This document shows positions 16,522 through 26,000 of a DNA stretch of 34,617 nt, one piece after another (within the stretch, counting starts at the first letter, position 1; every line of letters starts with the position of its first letter). The position numbers and the translations under genes were made by a program. Under the pieces are notes generated by a model. That model was not told where the DNA came from, did no database searches, and saw only the letters and a list, made by a program, of their open reading frames with translations. Origin of the DNA: GYS-P2D sp964414425 (GTDB lineage: Bacteria > Bacteroidota > Bacteroidia > Chitinophagales > Saprospiraceae); contig CAYPWL010000034.1 of assembly GCA_964414425.1 (NCBI GenBank), positions 1 through 34,617 of the forward strand. The letters are read 5' to 3'.

Positions 16522-17196
16522 ATGGCAAAACACATCTCGCATCACTCGATGTCAGTGGCCCGCACAGCGCATTATTCTACCTATGGAACGCTTGATAAGA
16601 ACACTACTAAGTACATCTGGATAGTGATGCATGGCTATGGACAGTTAGCTCGCAAGATCATACATAAGTTTGATAAGCTTGATCCTGAAGAACACTTCGT
16701 GATAGCTGTAGAGGGCCTCAATAGATTCTATTGGCACAATGAGGATAGAGAGCCAGTAGCGTGCTGGATGACTAAGGAGGATCGCTATGACGAGATCCAC
16801 GACTTTACGAGATACTTAGATCAGATATATCAGCGCTATGTCAGTCATGTGAATCAGGATACTGTCGAAGTTGTTCTCATGGGATTCTCTCAGGGATGTG
16901 CGACGATGTGGAGGTGGATACACGCCTCTATGCCACACTACGATATCGCCATAAACTGGGCGGGCTGGATCCCAGAAGATATCTCATATCGTCACCTTGA
17001 GGAGTATCTGAGCGATAAGCAAAATCACCTGTGGTATGGAGATGAGGACCACTTCATTACAGAGACCGCTATTAATGATATCAAAACAGTCATCAACAAT
17101 AATAAACTCTCGATACGCATCGAGAAGTTTGAAGGAGGGCATAAGATCGTCCGCAGTGAGTTTATGCGCTTCATAGATACTTATGTGCTGACATAA
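16522..17196 (+). CDS. Serine esterase / phospholipase-carboxylesterase family alpha/beta hydrolase
   Basis: A soluble alpha/beta hydrolase of about 224 residues. The oxyanion region MHGYG (about 36-40), the nucleophile elbow GFSQG (Ser near 123), the acid in WYGDEDHFIT and the His in EGGHKI (about 207) complete a catalytic triad in the order of the lysophospholipase/acyl-protein thioesterase group. A TTG start seven codons upstream is possible, but ATG 16522 is preferred. The last 16 bases overlap the 3' end of the convergent tilS gene. The substrate cannot be named from sequence. Confidence 0.87.
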   Translation: MAKHISHHSMSVARTAHYSTYGTLDKNTTKYIWIVMHGYGQLARKIIHKFDKLDPEEHFVIAVEGLNRFYWHNEDREPVACWMTKEDRYDEIHDFTRYLDQIYQRYVSHVNQDTVEVVLMGFSQGCATMWRWIHASMPHYDIAINWAGWIPEDISYRHLEEYLSDKQNHLWYGDEDHFITETAINDIKTVINNNKLSIRIEKFEGGHKIVRSEFMRFIDTYVLT

Positions 17197-18515
17197 GTCA
17201 GCTTGACGGGATCGGTGTCATCGACAACTCTATAGTGATGGCTCAATCGATGACCAATCACCCATATGATCTGATCGCCTTGCACGAGGAGCTTTACCTG
17301 TTCCTTCTCGAAGCGGTTTAGGCTTAGCTCAGTGAATAAGTCACTGAGCTTCTTAGTCTTACCATTCATGCCATAAGGAGCAAATCGATCTCCTATAATC
17401 CAATTCCTTACGACAAGTGGGCCTTTGGTGAAGTCAATAGTAGCCAACTCTACAGTAGGATCAGTTGTATATTGGATAGTGTCTGGAGTAGATAGTGTCA
17501 AGGTGCCTGAGCCTATATTATAACTCCCGATGCCAATGATCTTAATCCTTGTATGATTATCTGAGGGGATACCTCTTATGATCAACTGATCATGTTTAAT
17601 AACTCCCTCGTGTGTTGAACTATAAAAATATCGCTCCTCAGTCCCATGACCTTGGAGCAGGAGTTCAGCTTGAATCTTGTTGAATCCGAAGTCTTGTATG
17701 AGATAAAAAAGGAGTAATCCAGGAGTGGCGTGGTTAGTTATTGAACTTAGCGCATTCACTGTTGTCAGTGTACCTGTTTGATCAATATACTTCTTGCGCT
17801 CTCTATCGATATAGTAATCTCTCAGTTGTCTTTCTTCTTCAAGGAATTGCTGTGTAGCACGCAGTCCCTTCTGCGATCTTGGGATAGCGGTATGTAGCGG
17901 ACTGAGGACTTTATTACGTATAAAGTTTCTATCGTAATCAGATTGTAGATTGCTCTTATCTAATCGATAGGGGACATCATGCTCTGCAGCATAGTTTACG
18001 ATTTCTGACTTGTGAAGACACAGAAACGGTCTACGTATCCTACTCGCCTTAGCCTTTAACGATGTGAGGCCAGTAAGATTAGATCCTCTGGTCATGTTGA
18101 TGAACATAGTTTCTACTTGATCATCAGCATGGTGAGCGGTACAGAGATAATCTAACTGTTGGTCGAGCATGACCTTATCAAAAAAGTTATAACGGATGTC
18201 TCGAGCTTTTTCTTGGAGGTTACTACTCTTAAGGCTCGTTACTTGCTCCTCATCCAGTTCATAGCTATGGCAACTTATATCATGAGAATGGCAAAAGGAT
18301 TCTACCAGTTGTTGATCTTGATTGGACTCATCACCTCGGAGATGATAATTGATATGGGCTACAGATACCTTATAGTCACGTGTATGTAGAAACCTTAAGA
18401 GGCCCATAGAATCTACTCCTCCGCTAACTGCAACGAGCAGCCTTGAAGACTTGTCAAAAAGAGATTCTTTTTCAATAAATTTGCAGACCTTATCGGTAAG
18501 TGGCATTGTAGTCAT
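17181..18515 (-). CDS. tilS: tRNA(Ile)-lysidine synthetase
   Basis: Adds lysine to C34 of the CAU-anticodon isoleucine tRNA using ATP, making it read AUA codons; essential in most bacteria. The PP-loop SGGVDS is at 31-36 in LLVAVSGGVDSMGLL. YHLRGDES, CTAHHADDQVETMFINMTRG, RRPFLCLHKSEIVNYA, DKSNLQSDYDRNFIRNKVLS and the C-terminal PYGMNGKTKKLSDLF all fit the family, as does the length of 444. The start ATG lies only 29 bases from the divergent lipoprotein gene, so the two promoter regions must overlap. Confidence 0.96.
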   Translation of the reverse strand: MTTMPLTDKVCKFIEKESLFDKSSRLLVAVSGGVDSMGLLRFLHTRDYKVSVAHINYHLRGDESNQDQQLVESFCHSHDISCHSYELDEEQVTSLKSSNLQEKARDIRYNFFDKVMLDQQLDYLCTAHHADDQVETMFINMTRGSNLTGLTSLKAKASRIRRPFLCLHKSEIVNYAAEHDVPYRLDKSNLQSDYDRNFIRNKVLSPLHTAIPRSQKGLRATQQFLEEERQLRDYYIDRERKKYIDQTGTLTTVNALSSITNHATPGLLLFYLIQDFGFNKIQAELLLQGHGTEERYFYSSTHEGVIKHDQLIIRGIPSDNHTRIKIIGIGSYNIGSGTLTLSTPDTIQYTTDPTVELATIDFTKGPLVVRNWIIGDRFAPYGMNGKTKKLSDLFTELSLNRFEKEQVKLLVQGDQIIWVIGHRLSHHYRVVDDTDPVKLTYVST

Positions 18516-18524
18516 CTATCCGTA

Positions 18525-18558
18525 CAAAAATAGAGATATATCTTATGAGAGCATTCAA
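18525..18558 (-). promoter_or_regulatory. Candidate Bacteroidota promoter for tilS
   Basis: On the minus strand TATTTTTG (18532-18525) matches the -7 consensus TAnnTTTG and is preceded by TTG (18558-18556) at 23 bases. The -33 element would fall inside the first codons of the divergent lipoprotein gene. The very short 29-base gap between the two genes makes such an overlap necessary in any case. It is a motif match only. Confidence 0.3.
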
Positions 18559-19129
18559 TTATCTGTTATCTATCATAGTATTTGGATTATTAGTTGCTTG
18601 TAATTCTGGAGCTTCTGGCTCCAAGAAGGATCAAGTCATCGATAAGTCAGCACTGCCGGATAAGGTATTTCCATTAGAGATTCAAAAAGGGGGAAGCTTC
18701 GAGTCCGTGCAAGAAATCAGAATGCAAGCGAAGGCGGTGATAGAGAGCAGAATCTCAAAAGATCCAGATCCGCTTGCCATGATCACTCACGATTATTTCC
18801 TGCCAGAGTTTGTATTCAATGGTAAGGAGATGTCCAAGCGTGATGAGTATATGGGCTACTGGATCAAATTCGACGAGGACTTCACATACAAGTATGGATA
18901 TTATGATGCGCTTGCAGGAACAGGCATCTACCACTATCGTAATGATGATGAGGCGATGGTCTTGCTTAATGATGATGAAGAGTTAGAACCTAAGTCGTAT
19001 ATCTTACGGACTAACGGGCGTGCATTTGCATTAGTAGGACGACATGATTATGGCGTAAATAATGGCATGCAAATCAAATTAGAAACACAATCTACTAAAC
19101 CCCAAAAGCCGTATTCGGCGTCTAAGTAA
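18545..19129 (+). CDS. Hypothetical lipoprotein
   Basis: A 194-residue exported lipoprotein: a hydrophobic signal segment ends in the lipobox LVAC (Cys19), followed by a serine/glycine/lysine linker. The mature part is unrecognised; it has a helix with many charged residues (SVQEIRMQAKAVIESRI) and then tyrosine-rich strands (YMGYWIKFDEDFTYKYGYYD) that may form a small beta domain. No catalytic motif is visible. It starts 29 bases from divergent tilS and ends 5 bases before the convergent flavin-dependent oxidoreductase. The function is unknown. Confidence 0.78.
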   Translation: MRAFNYLLSIIVFGLLVACNSGASGSKKDQVIDKSALPDKVFPLEIQKGGSFESVQEIRMQAKAVIESRISKDPDPLAMITHDYFLPEFVFNGKEMSKRDEYMGYWIKFDEDFTYKYGYYDALAGTGIYHYRNDDEAMVLLNDDEELEPKSYILRTNGRAFALVGRHDYGVNNGMQIKLETQSTKPQKPYSASK

Positions 19130-19134
19130 TCCTA

Positions 19135-20292
19135 CTATCTCCTGATCCCAGCGCCCAATGGTGTATCGGGGATTCCTTGAAGTTGTCTAGCTTGGAGTAT
19201 CGGCATAGAGAATGTCTTCATCTTTGGTAAGACATATTTGGCGAATAGCTTACACTCATCGGCATGTGGATATCCAGAAAATATAAATGCTCGGATACCC
19301 AGCGCCATATAAGATTGAAGCTTAGCCAAAACCTGATCAGGATCGCCAACTATAGCTGCGCCACAACCAGATCTGGCTCGACCGATGCCTGTCCATAGGT
19401 TTTCTTCTACATATCCCTTGTCATCTGATAGCTCTCTGACCTCTGATTGTCGAGATACGCCATAAGACTTAGCATCCAACGCTCGCTCTCGGATCTGAGT
19501 GCCTTTTTCTTCATCGACATGACTCATCAATTCTCGTGCAGCAACCCGTGCCTCTGCTTCGGTTTCTCTCACAATCATGTGTATTCGTAACCCAAAGTCT
19601 ACCGTCCTACCATAGGCTTGAGCACGTTGACTCATGGTAGTCATCAGCTCTGTCAAGCGACCCATAGGCTCTGGCCACATCAGATAGACATCGCAATGCT
19701 CAGCGCATAGATCTACGGCAGGAGGGGAGTAGCCGCCAAAGTAGAGCAGTGGCCCACCATTCTGCTGGTAGGGCTTCATAGGCGCAGTATTGTCAAGACG
19801 GAGATTATAGAACTGTCCTTTATGATCGATGTGGTCTTGGGTCCATCCTTGCTTTAAGATCTCAATCACCTCACGTGAGCGTTGATATCGATCTTCGGAA
19901 CTCATCTCTGTGCCGGGTAGATTGGATGATATGATATTGATCGTCAAGCGGCCTTTGAGGATATGGTCTAATGTAGCTATGGCTCGACCTAACATAGGTG
20001 GGTGAACCTCACCACACCTGATGGCTGTAAGGAGATTGATCTGCTGTGTGAGTGGTGCCACTGCCGAGGCAAACGTCAACGTATCTTGACCAACCTGATA
20101 AGATGATGGGCACAATATGTTGCGATAGCCTAGTCGATCTGCTGTAAGGAGTACATTGGAAGTGTTGTTCCAGTCGCTCTTGTATCGGAGATCATGCTTG
20201 CCTAAGTACTGATCATCCCCATTGCAGATTGGCGCAAACCAAGCCACCTCTGCTCCTGCCGCATCTTGAGATCTGATAATTATATCTGACAT
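19135..20292 (-). CDS. LLM-class flavin-dependent monooxygenase (SsuD-like)
   Basis: A 385-residue TIM-barrel protein of the luciferase-like monooxygenase class, nearest in pattern to the FMNH2-dependent alkanesulfonate monooxygenase group. VAWFAPICNGD sits at the N-terminus, ATLDHILKGRLTINIISSNL carries the flavin-site segment, YQRSREVIEILKQGW and FYNLRLDNTAPMKPYQ follow, then LYFGGYSPPAVDLCAEHCDV, and the C-terminal GDPDQVLAKLQSY and FIFSGYPHADECKLFAKYVL. Such enzymes cleave C-S or similar bonds with O2 and a reduced flavin. No sulfonate transporter or flavin reductase is next to it; an aldo/keto reductase lies 1 base upstream in the same unit. Confidence 0.9.
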   Translation of the reverse strand: MSDIIIRSQDAAGAEVAWFAPICNGDDQYLGKHDLRYKSDWNNTSNVLLTADRLGYRNILCPSSYQVGQDTLTFASAVAPLTQQINLLTAIRCGEVHPPMLGRAIATLDHILKGRLTINIISSNLPGTEMSSEDRYQRSREVIEILKQGWTQDHIDHKGQFYNLRLDNTAPMKPYQQNGGPLLYFGGYSPPAVDLCAEHCDVYLMWPEPMGRLTELMTTMSQRAQAYGRTVDFGLRIHMIVRETEAEARVAARELMSHVDEEKGTQIRERALDAKSYGVSRQSEVRELSDDKGYVEENLWTGIGRARSGCGAAIVGDPDQVLAKLQSYMALGIRAFIFSGYPHADECKLFAKYVLPKMKTFSMPILQARQLQGIPDTPLGAGIRR

Positions 20293-20293
20293 A

Positions 20294-21181
20294 TTAGGCT
20301 ACTTCTTCTCCTTTACCGGCTTGCCATATCGCATACCACTCTTCGTGAGTGATGTCGAGTTTAGTTGCTTCTAAGGCGTTTTGTATTCTGGCCATTTTAG
20401 TTGTGCCCAGTACCGGAACCAATCCTGCAGGATGCTTCATTAGCCAAGCTAATAAGAGCTGATCGAATTGGCATTGGTATTTTTCTTGGATGGGGCTGAC
20501 GACCTCACGGACACGCTTGGCGCACTCGTCTGTAGGATCGCTAAAGAGCTTGCCGCCACCAAGTGGTGACCAGATCGTAGGTGTGACACTAAGGCGTTGA
20601 CATTGAGTAATCGTACCATCCTCAAATGGCTGTGTATGTGCAACAGACGCCTCAACCTGATTAGTAACTAAGGGGATATGAGCATGCAGCAACTCAAACT
20701 GATCCGGAGTAAAGTTGGATACTCCGAAGTACTTGACCTTACCATCACTATGGAGCTTTTTAAAAGCATCGGCGATCTCCGTTGCATCCATCAAGAAATC
20801 TGGCCTGTGGATCAGTAGTAGGTCGATATGATCTACATTGAGATCTATCAGCGAGCGCTCTGCTGAAGCCAAAATATGTTTAGCGGTTGAATCATAGGAC
20901 TTGACCTTGTGATCTGGACGATTAGGCGTGATCAACTTGATACCACACTTCGTAGTCAGTTGAATTTTGCTTTTCAGATCAGGACGGCGGGCAAGCACTT
21001 GTCCAAATCGTCCTTCTTCTGTGTAATGCCCATAAATATCAGCGTGATCAAAGTCGGTTAAACCCAAGTCTACACAGGCATCAATGAATCGTTCCAGTTC
21101 ATCCGTAGTCATGTTTACCCCCCAAGAACCCAGTCGCATTGTACCGACGATTAATGGTGAGAATCTTATATCTGTTTTCAT
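20294..21181 (-). CDS. Aldo/keto reductase
   Basis: An NAD(P)H-dependent oxidoreductase of 295 residues with the AKR (alpha/beta)8 barrel. The catalytic tetrad is intact: Asp45 and Tyr50 in DFDHADIYG, Lys78 in LTTKCGI and His125 in LLIHRPD. VKYFGVSNFTPDQ, TNQVEASVAHTQ and SPLGGGKLF follow, with the cofactor segment LVPVLGTTKMARIQNALEAT near the end. It resembles the YdhF subgroup. It is the first gene of the unit that continues with the flavin-dependent monooxygenase (stop and start 1 base apart). The substrate is unknown; a carbonyl compound linked to the monooxygenase reaction would be consistent with the pairing. Confidence 0.93.
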   Translation of the reverse strand: MKTDIRFSPLIVGTMRLGSWGVNMTTDELERFIDACVDLGLTDFDHADIYGHYTEEGRFGQVLARRPDLKSKIQLTTKCGIKLITPNRPDHKVKSYDSTAKHILASAERSLIDLNVDHIDLLLIHRPDFLMDATEIADAFKKLHSDGKVKYFGVSNFTPDQFELLHAHIPLVTNQVEASVAHTQPFEDGTITQCQRLSVTPTIWSPLGGGKLFSDPTDECAKRVREVVSPIQEKYQCQFDQLLLAWLMKHPAGLVPVLGTTKMARIQNALEATKLDITHEEWYAIWQAGKGEEVA

Positions 21182-21250
21182 GTTAGTTTTTGTCTCTTAT
21201 GCAAACATATCTTATTCTCTGTTAACCAGCACATAGACTCTGTATTGAGC

Positions 21251-21341
21251 GGCAAGAGTGTCAATTAAAATGGCTCCTGGTAAAGTGTTTCCATCATTTG
21301 GCCCCATGCTAAATGGTCATTTCTTATAGTACACTCTTACC
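21251..21341. repeat. Spaced 11-bp inverted repeat in the aldo/keto reductase - symporter intergenic region
   Basis: GGCAAGAGTGT (21251-21261) recurs inverted as ACACTCTTACC (21331-21341), 10 of 11 bases matching, with 69 bases between. A smaller palindrome, AAATGGTCATTT (21311-21322), lies inside. The 198-base divergent region is the only likely control region for both flanking units, so paired regulator half-sites are a reasonable guess. Confidence 0.35.
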
Positions 21342-21379
21342 AATCAGAAATGAAAAACAGAGTTCTTGTTTTTAGTTAA

Positions 21380-22951
21380 ATGAACTATGGGTACATTCAC
21401 TCCATGCTCGATCTGATCATCGTATTATGCTATTTCACCGGAATTATGCTGCTTGCATTATCCGGCCGCACCTCTGATGAAGCTACGATCGAAGAGTATT
21501 TTTTGAGTTCTCGTGGGCTGAGATGGCCCTCTATAGCGCTTAGTTCGATAGCCACGAATATTAACGGCTATCAGTTTCTGGGCATGATGGGCTCGGCATA
21601 TCTATTTGGTTTGGCACAAGCGAGTCTTGAGATCAATGCGATACAGGGCATATTGATGGCGGCATTCATCTTCGTGCCGCTTTTTTTGAAGGAGCAAGTT
21701 ATTACGGTCACCCAATACATTAAGAAACGCTTGGGCAGTACAGTAGCGCTGGTGTATTCATTGGCTAATCTGTTGATTTTCTCTACTATTACCTTGGGTG
21801 CAGCGTTGTTTTGGGGAGCCTATGCGGCAGATTTAGTCTTTGCGGACTATCTGTCGTTCATCAGTGAAGATCGGATCATTCGTATTGCTGTGATCATCGT
21901 AGGTCTCGGTATTTTTTCGGCGATCTATACCTATTTAGGCGGCCTCAATGCAGTGGTCAAGACTGATATCTTTCAGTTTAGCATTTTACTCATTGGAGGC
22001 TTTGTGGTTCTATTCGTCTCTATCAAACATCTTGGAGGATGGTCTCAGCTCTATGTTAAGACCCCCCAATTGATGCACCTCCATCTGCCGGCAGATCATC
22101 CCACCTTACCGTGGATACATATATTTGGACTCTTCTTGCTCAATATCAATTATTGGTGTGCGAATCAAACCATCATGCAGCGCTCTCTCGCCGCTAAGAG
22201 CCTAAGAGAAGCACAGATAGGCCTTATGGTTGGCGGCTTAATGAAGATCGTTATGGCGGTACTCATCGTTGTGCCAGGCATTGCCCTGTATGGGATACTC
22301 GGGGAGAATGGTTTGACTGAGCCCGATATGGCATTCCCTCATTTGGTGAGTACATACCTGCCCATAGGACTAAAAGGAATCATTCTTTGTGCTCTATTTG
22401 CTTCACTGATGAGTACGGTCGATTCTACTTTCAATTCTCTCGCAACGCTCTGGTCAATCGATATTTATAAAGTGTACATTAAACCGGATGCCACAGATCA
22501 ACAGGTAGTACGAGCTGGTAAGAATACCATTTTGGTGACATTGATTACAGGTATCATCATGGGGTTGATATTAATCTACATCAAGTTCGAAAATCCTGAG
22601 GCGGCCTTCACCCATACCCTCAATGAGCTTCGATACTATATCAATTGTGGTATCGTGGTATTGATCTGTACCGCAGCGTTTATGGTTGCACCGATTCCAA
22701 GGATTACCTTGATCTCATTTTTTATCACCATACCGCTACATCTCTTGATCATTAGGCTCTTTCCAGAGATGAACTACTTTGTTAGAGCGATGTGGGTGAT
22801 ATTGATCGCTTATGCGATCTCATCTATAAGCGGCAACACCAAAGGATGGCGTCATCCGAAGGAATTCTTTAAGAGCGATAGCCCAGAGATTAAGTGGTTT
22901 GGGATAGGACTGTTGATCGCATTGATCATGCTTCATGTAGTTTTTCATTAA
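21380..22951 (+). CDS. Sodium:solute symporter (SSS family)
   Basis: A polytopic inner-membrane transporter of 523 residues with about 13-15 hydrophobic helices. The SSS family pattern is clear: EEYFLSSRGLRWPSIALSSI (first sodium-site loop), IATNINGYQFLGMMGSAY, ITVTQYIKKRLG, YTYLGGLNAVVKTDIFQF (signature region), NINYWCANQTIMQRSLAAKS, and CALFASLMSTVDSTFNSLAT with the Ser/Thr sodium site. It is close in style to the SGLT-like sugar or myo-inositol carriers of Bacteroidota; the substrate is not decided. A start at the Met nine codons in (21404) is also plausible. It is divergent from the aldo/keto reductase unit, and purL lies 69 bases downstream. Confidence 0.92.
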   Translation: MNYGYIHSMLDLIIVLCYFTGIMLLALSGRTSDEATIEEYFLSSRGLRWPSIALSSIATNINGYQFLGMMGSAYLFGLAQASLEINAIQGILMAAFIFVPLFLKEQVITVTQYIKKRLGSTVALVYSLANLLIFSTITLGAALFWGAYAADLVFADYLSFISEDRIIRIAVIIVGLGIFSAIYTYLGGLNAVVKTDIFQFSILLIGGFVVLFVSIKHLGGWSQLYVKTPQLMHLHLPADHPTLPWIHIFGLFLLNINYWCANQTIMQRSLAAKSLREAQIGLMVGGLMKIVMAVLIVVPGIALYGILGENGLTEPDMAFPHLVSTYLPIGLKGIILCALFASLMSTVDSTFNSLATLWSIDIYKVYIKPDATDQQVVRAGKNTILVTLITGIIMGLILIYIKFENPEAAFTHTLNELRYYINCGIVVLICTAAFMVAPIPRITLISFFITIPLHLLIIRLFPEMNYFVRAMWVILIAYAISSISGNTKGWRHPKEFFKSDSPEIKWFGIGLLIALIMLHVVFH

Positions 22952-22990
22952 TTTATATATCTATAAAATCAGATATGTAAGTGCCATTAG

Positions 22991-22998
22991 TACCTTTG
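22991..22998 (+). promoter_or_regulatory. Candidate -7 promoter box for purL
   Basis: TACCTTTG is a full match to the Bacteroidota -7 consensus TAnnTTTG. It lies 22 bases before the purL ATG, with a purine-rich GAGAAAGAG just ahead of the start. No TTG is seen at -33 spacing. It suggests purL is transcribed on its own rather than with the symporter. Confidence 0.42.
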
Positions 22999-23020
22999 TT
23001 GCTTATCCACTGAGAAAGAG

Positions 23021-26000
23021 ATGATCCACTTTTTTGAGACAAGTAGCAAGGCTATTTATGCCGTACAGAAAGCATCCAACCTTGGCGTAGAGGATTTATC
23101 TAAGCTGATCTGGTTATTTGCGGGCGCAAAGCATATTTCAGAGACATCTATCTCAGGGGATTATATCGGCCCCAGAGCCACCATGATTACGCCTTGGAGC
23201 ACTAATGCTGTAGAGATCACTCAAAACATGGGTATCGATGGGATTGAGCGCATCGAGCAATTTACTCCTCGGCAAGGAGACTTTGATCCCATGTTACTGC
23301 AGCCGTATAACATGCTCTCTCAGGAGATTTTTGATATCATAATATCTCCAGAGCCCGTTATTCAGATCAAAGATGTGCAAGCCTACAATGTAGAAGAGGG
23401 CTTGAGTCTTAGTACTGATGAGGTAGCATACTTGGGGAACCTGTCTAAGCAATTAGGCAGACCACTAACTGACTCCGAAGTGTTTGGTTTTAGTCAGGTC
23501 AACAGTGAGCATTGTCGACATAAGATATTCAATGGCACCTTTGTCATCGATGGCGAGGAAAAAGAAAGATCACTCTTTAAGATGATCAAAGAGACTTCTA
23601 AGGAGCATCCGAACTCCATAGTATCAGCTTACAAGGATAATGTCGCATTTATTGAAGGTCCGACGGTGGAGCAGTTTGCACCGGAGCAAGCGGATCGTCC
23701 CTCTGATTATCAGGTCAAAGAGTTTGATTCTGTACTGTCACTTAAGGCGGAGACGCATAATTTTCCAACTACTGTTGAGCCATTCAATGGTGCTGCCACA
23801 GGATCTGGTGGAGAGATCAGAGATCGATTAGCTGGAGGCACTGGATCTATACCTCTGGCGGGTACAGCGGTATATATGACAAGCTATAGCAGGCTGAAGG
23901 ATAATAGACCATGGGAATCGGGTTTCCCCGCTCGAGATTGGTTGTACCAGACGCCCTTAGATATATTGATTAAAGCTTCTAATGGTGCATCAGACTTTGG
24001 CAACAAGTTCGGTCAGCCACTGATCTGTGGATCGTTGCTCACCTTTGAGCACATTGAGGGAAGTGAACTTCTGGGCTTCGATAAGGTGATCATGCAGGCT
24101 GGAGGGATCGGCTATGGTAAGAAGGGCATGGCACTTAAGAATACGCCTCAAGCGGATGATGATATCGTGATCCTTGGAGGAGATAACTATCGCATCGGGA
24201 TGGGTGGGGCAGCAGTATCCTCTGCAGACACAGGAGAGCTGAGTTCAGGTCTTGAGCTCAATGCAGTACAGCGCTCTAATCCAGAGATGCAAAAGAGAGC
24301 TGCTAACACGATCAGAGCATTAGTAGAGTCAGATCACAATCCAATCGTATCCATACATGATCATGGCGCTGGGGGACACCTCAACTGTCTATCAGAGTTG
24401 GTCGAAGAGACTGGCGGAAAAATTGATCTTGAGAAATTGCCTATAGGTGATCCGACCTTATCTGCTAAGGAGATTATAGGAAATGAGTCTCAAGAAAGAA
24501 TGGGCCTCGTCATCAGCGCAAAAGACATCGATCTCTTACAACGCATAGCGGATAGAGAGCGTACACCTATGTACCAAGTCGGCAAAGTAACGGCAGATGA
24601 GCGTTTCTCATTTCAATCGGAGAAATCAGGTGAGCGTCCTATGGACATGGAGCTCGAACACCTGTTCGGGAACAATCCTAAGACGATCATGGAGGATAGC
24701 ACTCGAGATCGGAGCTTTGCTCCCATAGAGTATACAGAGTCCGAGCTCTCCAATTACATCGAGGCAGTCCTCAAACTTGAATCGGTAGCCTGCAAAGACT
24801 GGTTAACGAATAAGGTAGATCGATGTGTAGGTGGCAAAGTAGCAATCCAACAATGTGTTGGACCTCTACAACTACCGTTGAATAACTGCGCCGTGATGGC
24901 ACTCGACTATAGCAGTCACTTGGGTGTAGCTACGAGCATCGGACATGCTCCTGTGAGTGGATTAATAGATGCTGCGGCAGGGGCTCGCAATGCAATCGCT
25001 GAGGCCTTAACTAATATCGTCTGGGCCCCACTCTCAGAAAACCTGAAGTCTATCTCTCTGTCGGCTAATTGGATGTGGCCTTGCAAAAATCCAGGAGAAG
25101 ACGCCCGATTGTATCAAGCGGTTTCTGCAGTTTCTGAGTTTGCCATTGCATTAGGGATCAATATCCCTACGGGTAAAGACTCGCTGTCCATGGCACAGAA
25201 GTATGGTGATAAGACGGTCTTAGCACCGGGGACCGTGGTAATATCTGCAGCAGGTCAATGTGCCGACTTTACTCAAGTCGCCACACCTATATTGAATAAA
25301 GTAGGTGGCGGGATTTATTATATAGACATGTCCTCATCACCTCTGGCTTTAGGCGGTTCCTCATTCGCACAGACCCGCAATGCGATTGGGCAGACTTGTC
25401 CGAACATCGCTGACGCTGCATACTTTAAGATCTGCTTCGAGGCGATCCAAGAGGCGATTGCCGAGGGTCATATTCTTGCTGGGCACGATATCTCAGCAGG
25501 CGGTATGATTACTACGCTTTTAGAGATGTGCTTTGCTGATAACAATCTTGGCGTGAACGTCGATCTGTCAGGATTATTCGAGGCAGACCTGATCAAGATC
25601 CTTTTCGCTGAGAATTCCGGTGTGATAATCCAAGCCAAGGATGATTCATTCCAGAAATTGATGGACGCTCGAGGCGTCAAGATGAACCTTATCGGCCAGG
25701 TTACAGAGTCAGATCAGATCAACCTCTATCAGGGAAAGAATAGCTACCAGTTCAGCATATCAGAATTGCGTGATCAGTGGTATGAGACTTCATATCTATT
25801 AGATCAACATCAAACTGCCAATGGCTTAGCCCAAGATCGATATGATAATTATAAGCAGCAGCGACTTAAGTATGTCTTTCCAAAGTCCTTTGATGGATCG
25901 CTGCCCAATATCATCATCAAGAATAAGCCGCAAGCCGCTATAATCAGAGAGAAGGGGAGTAACAGTGAGCGTGAGATGGCCAATGCGCTCTATCGTGCAG

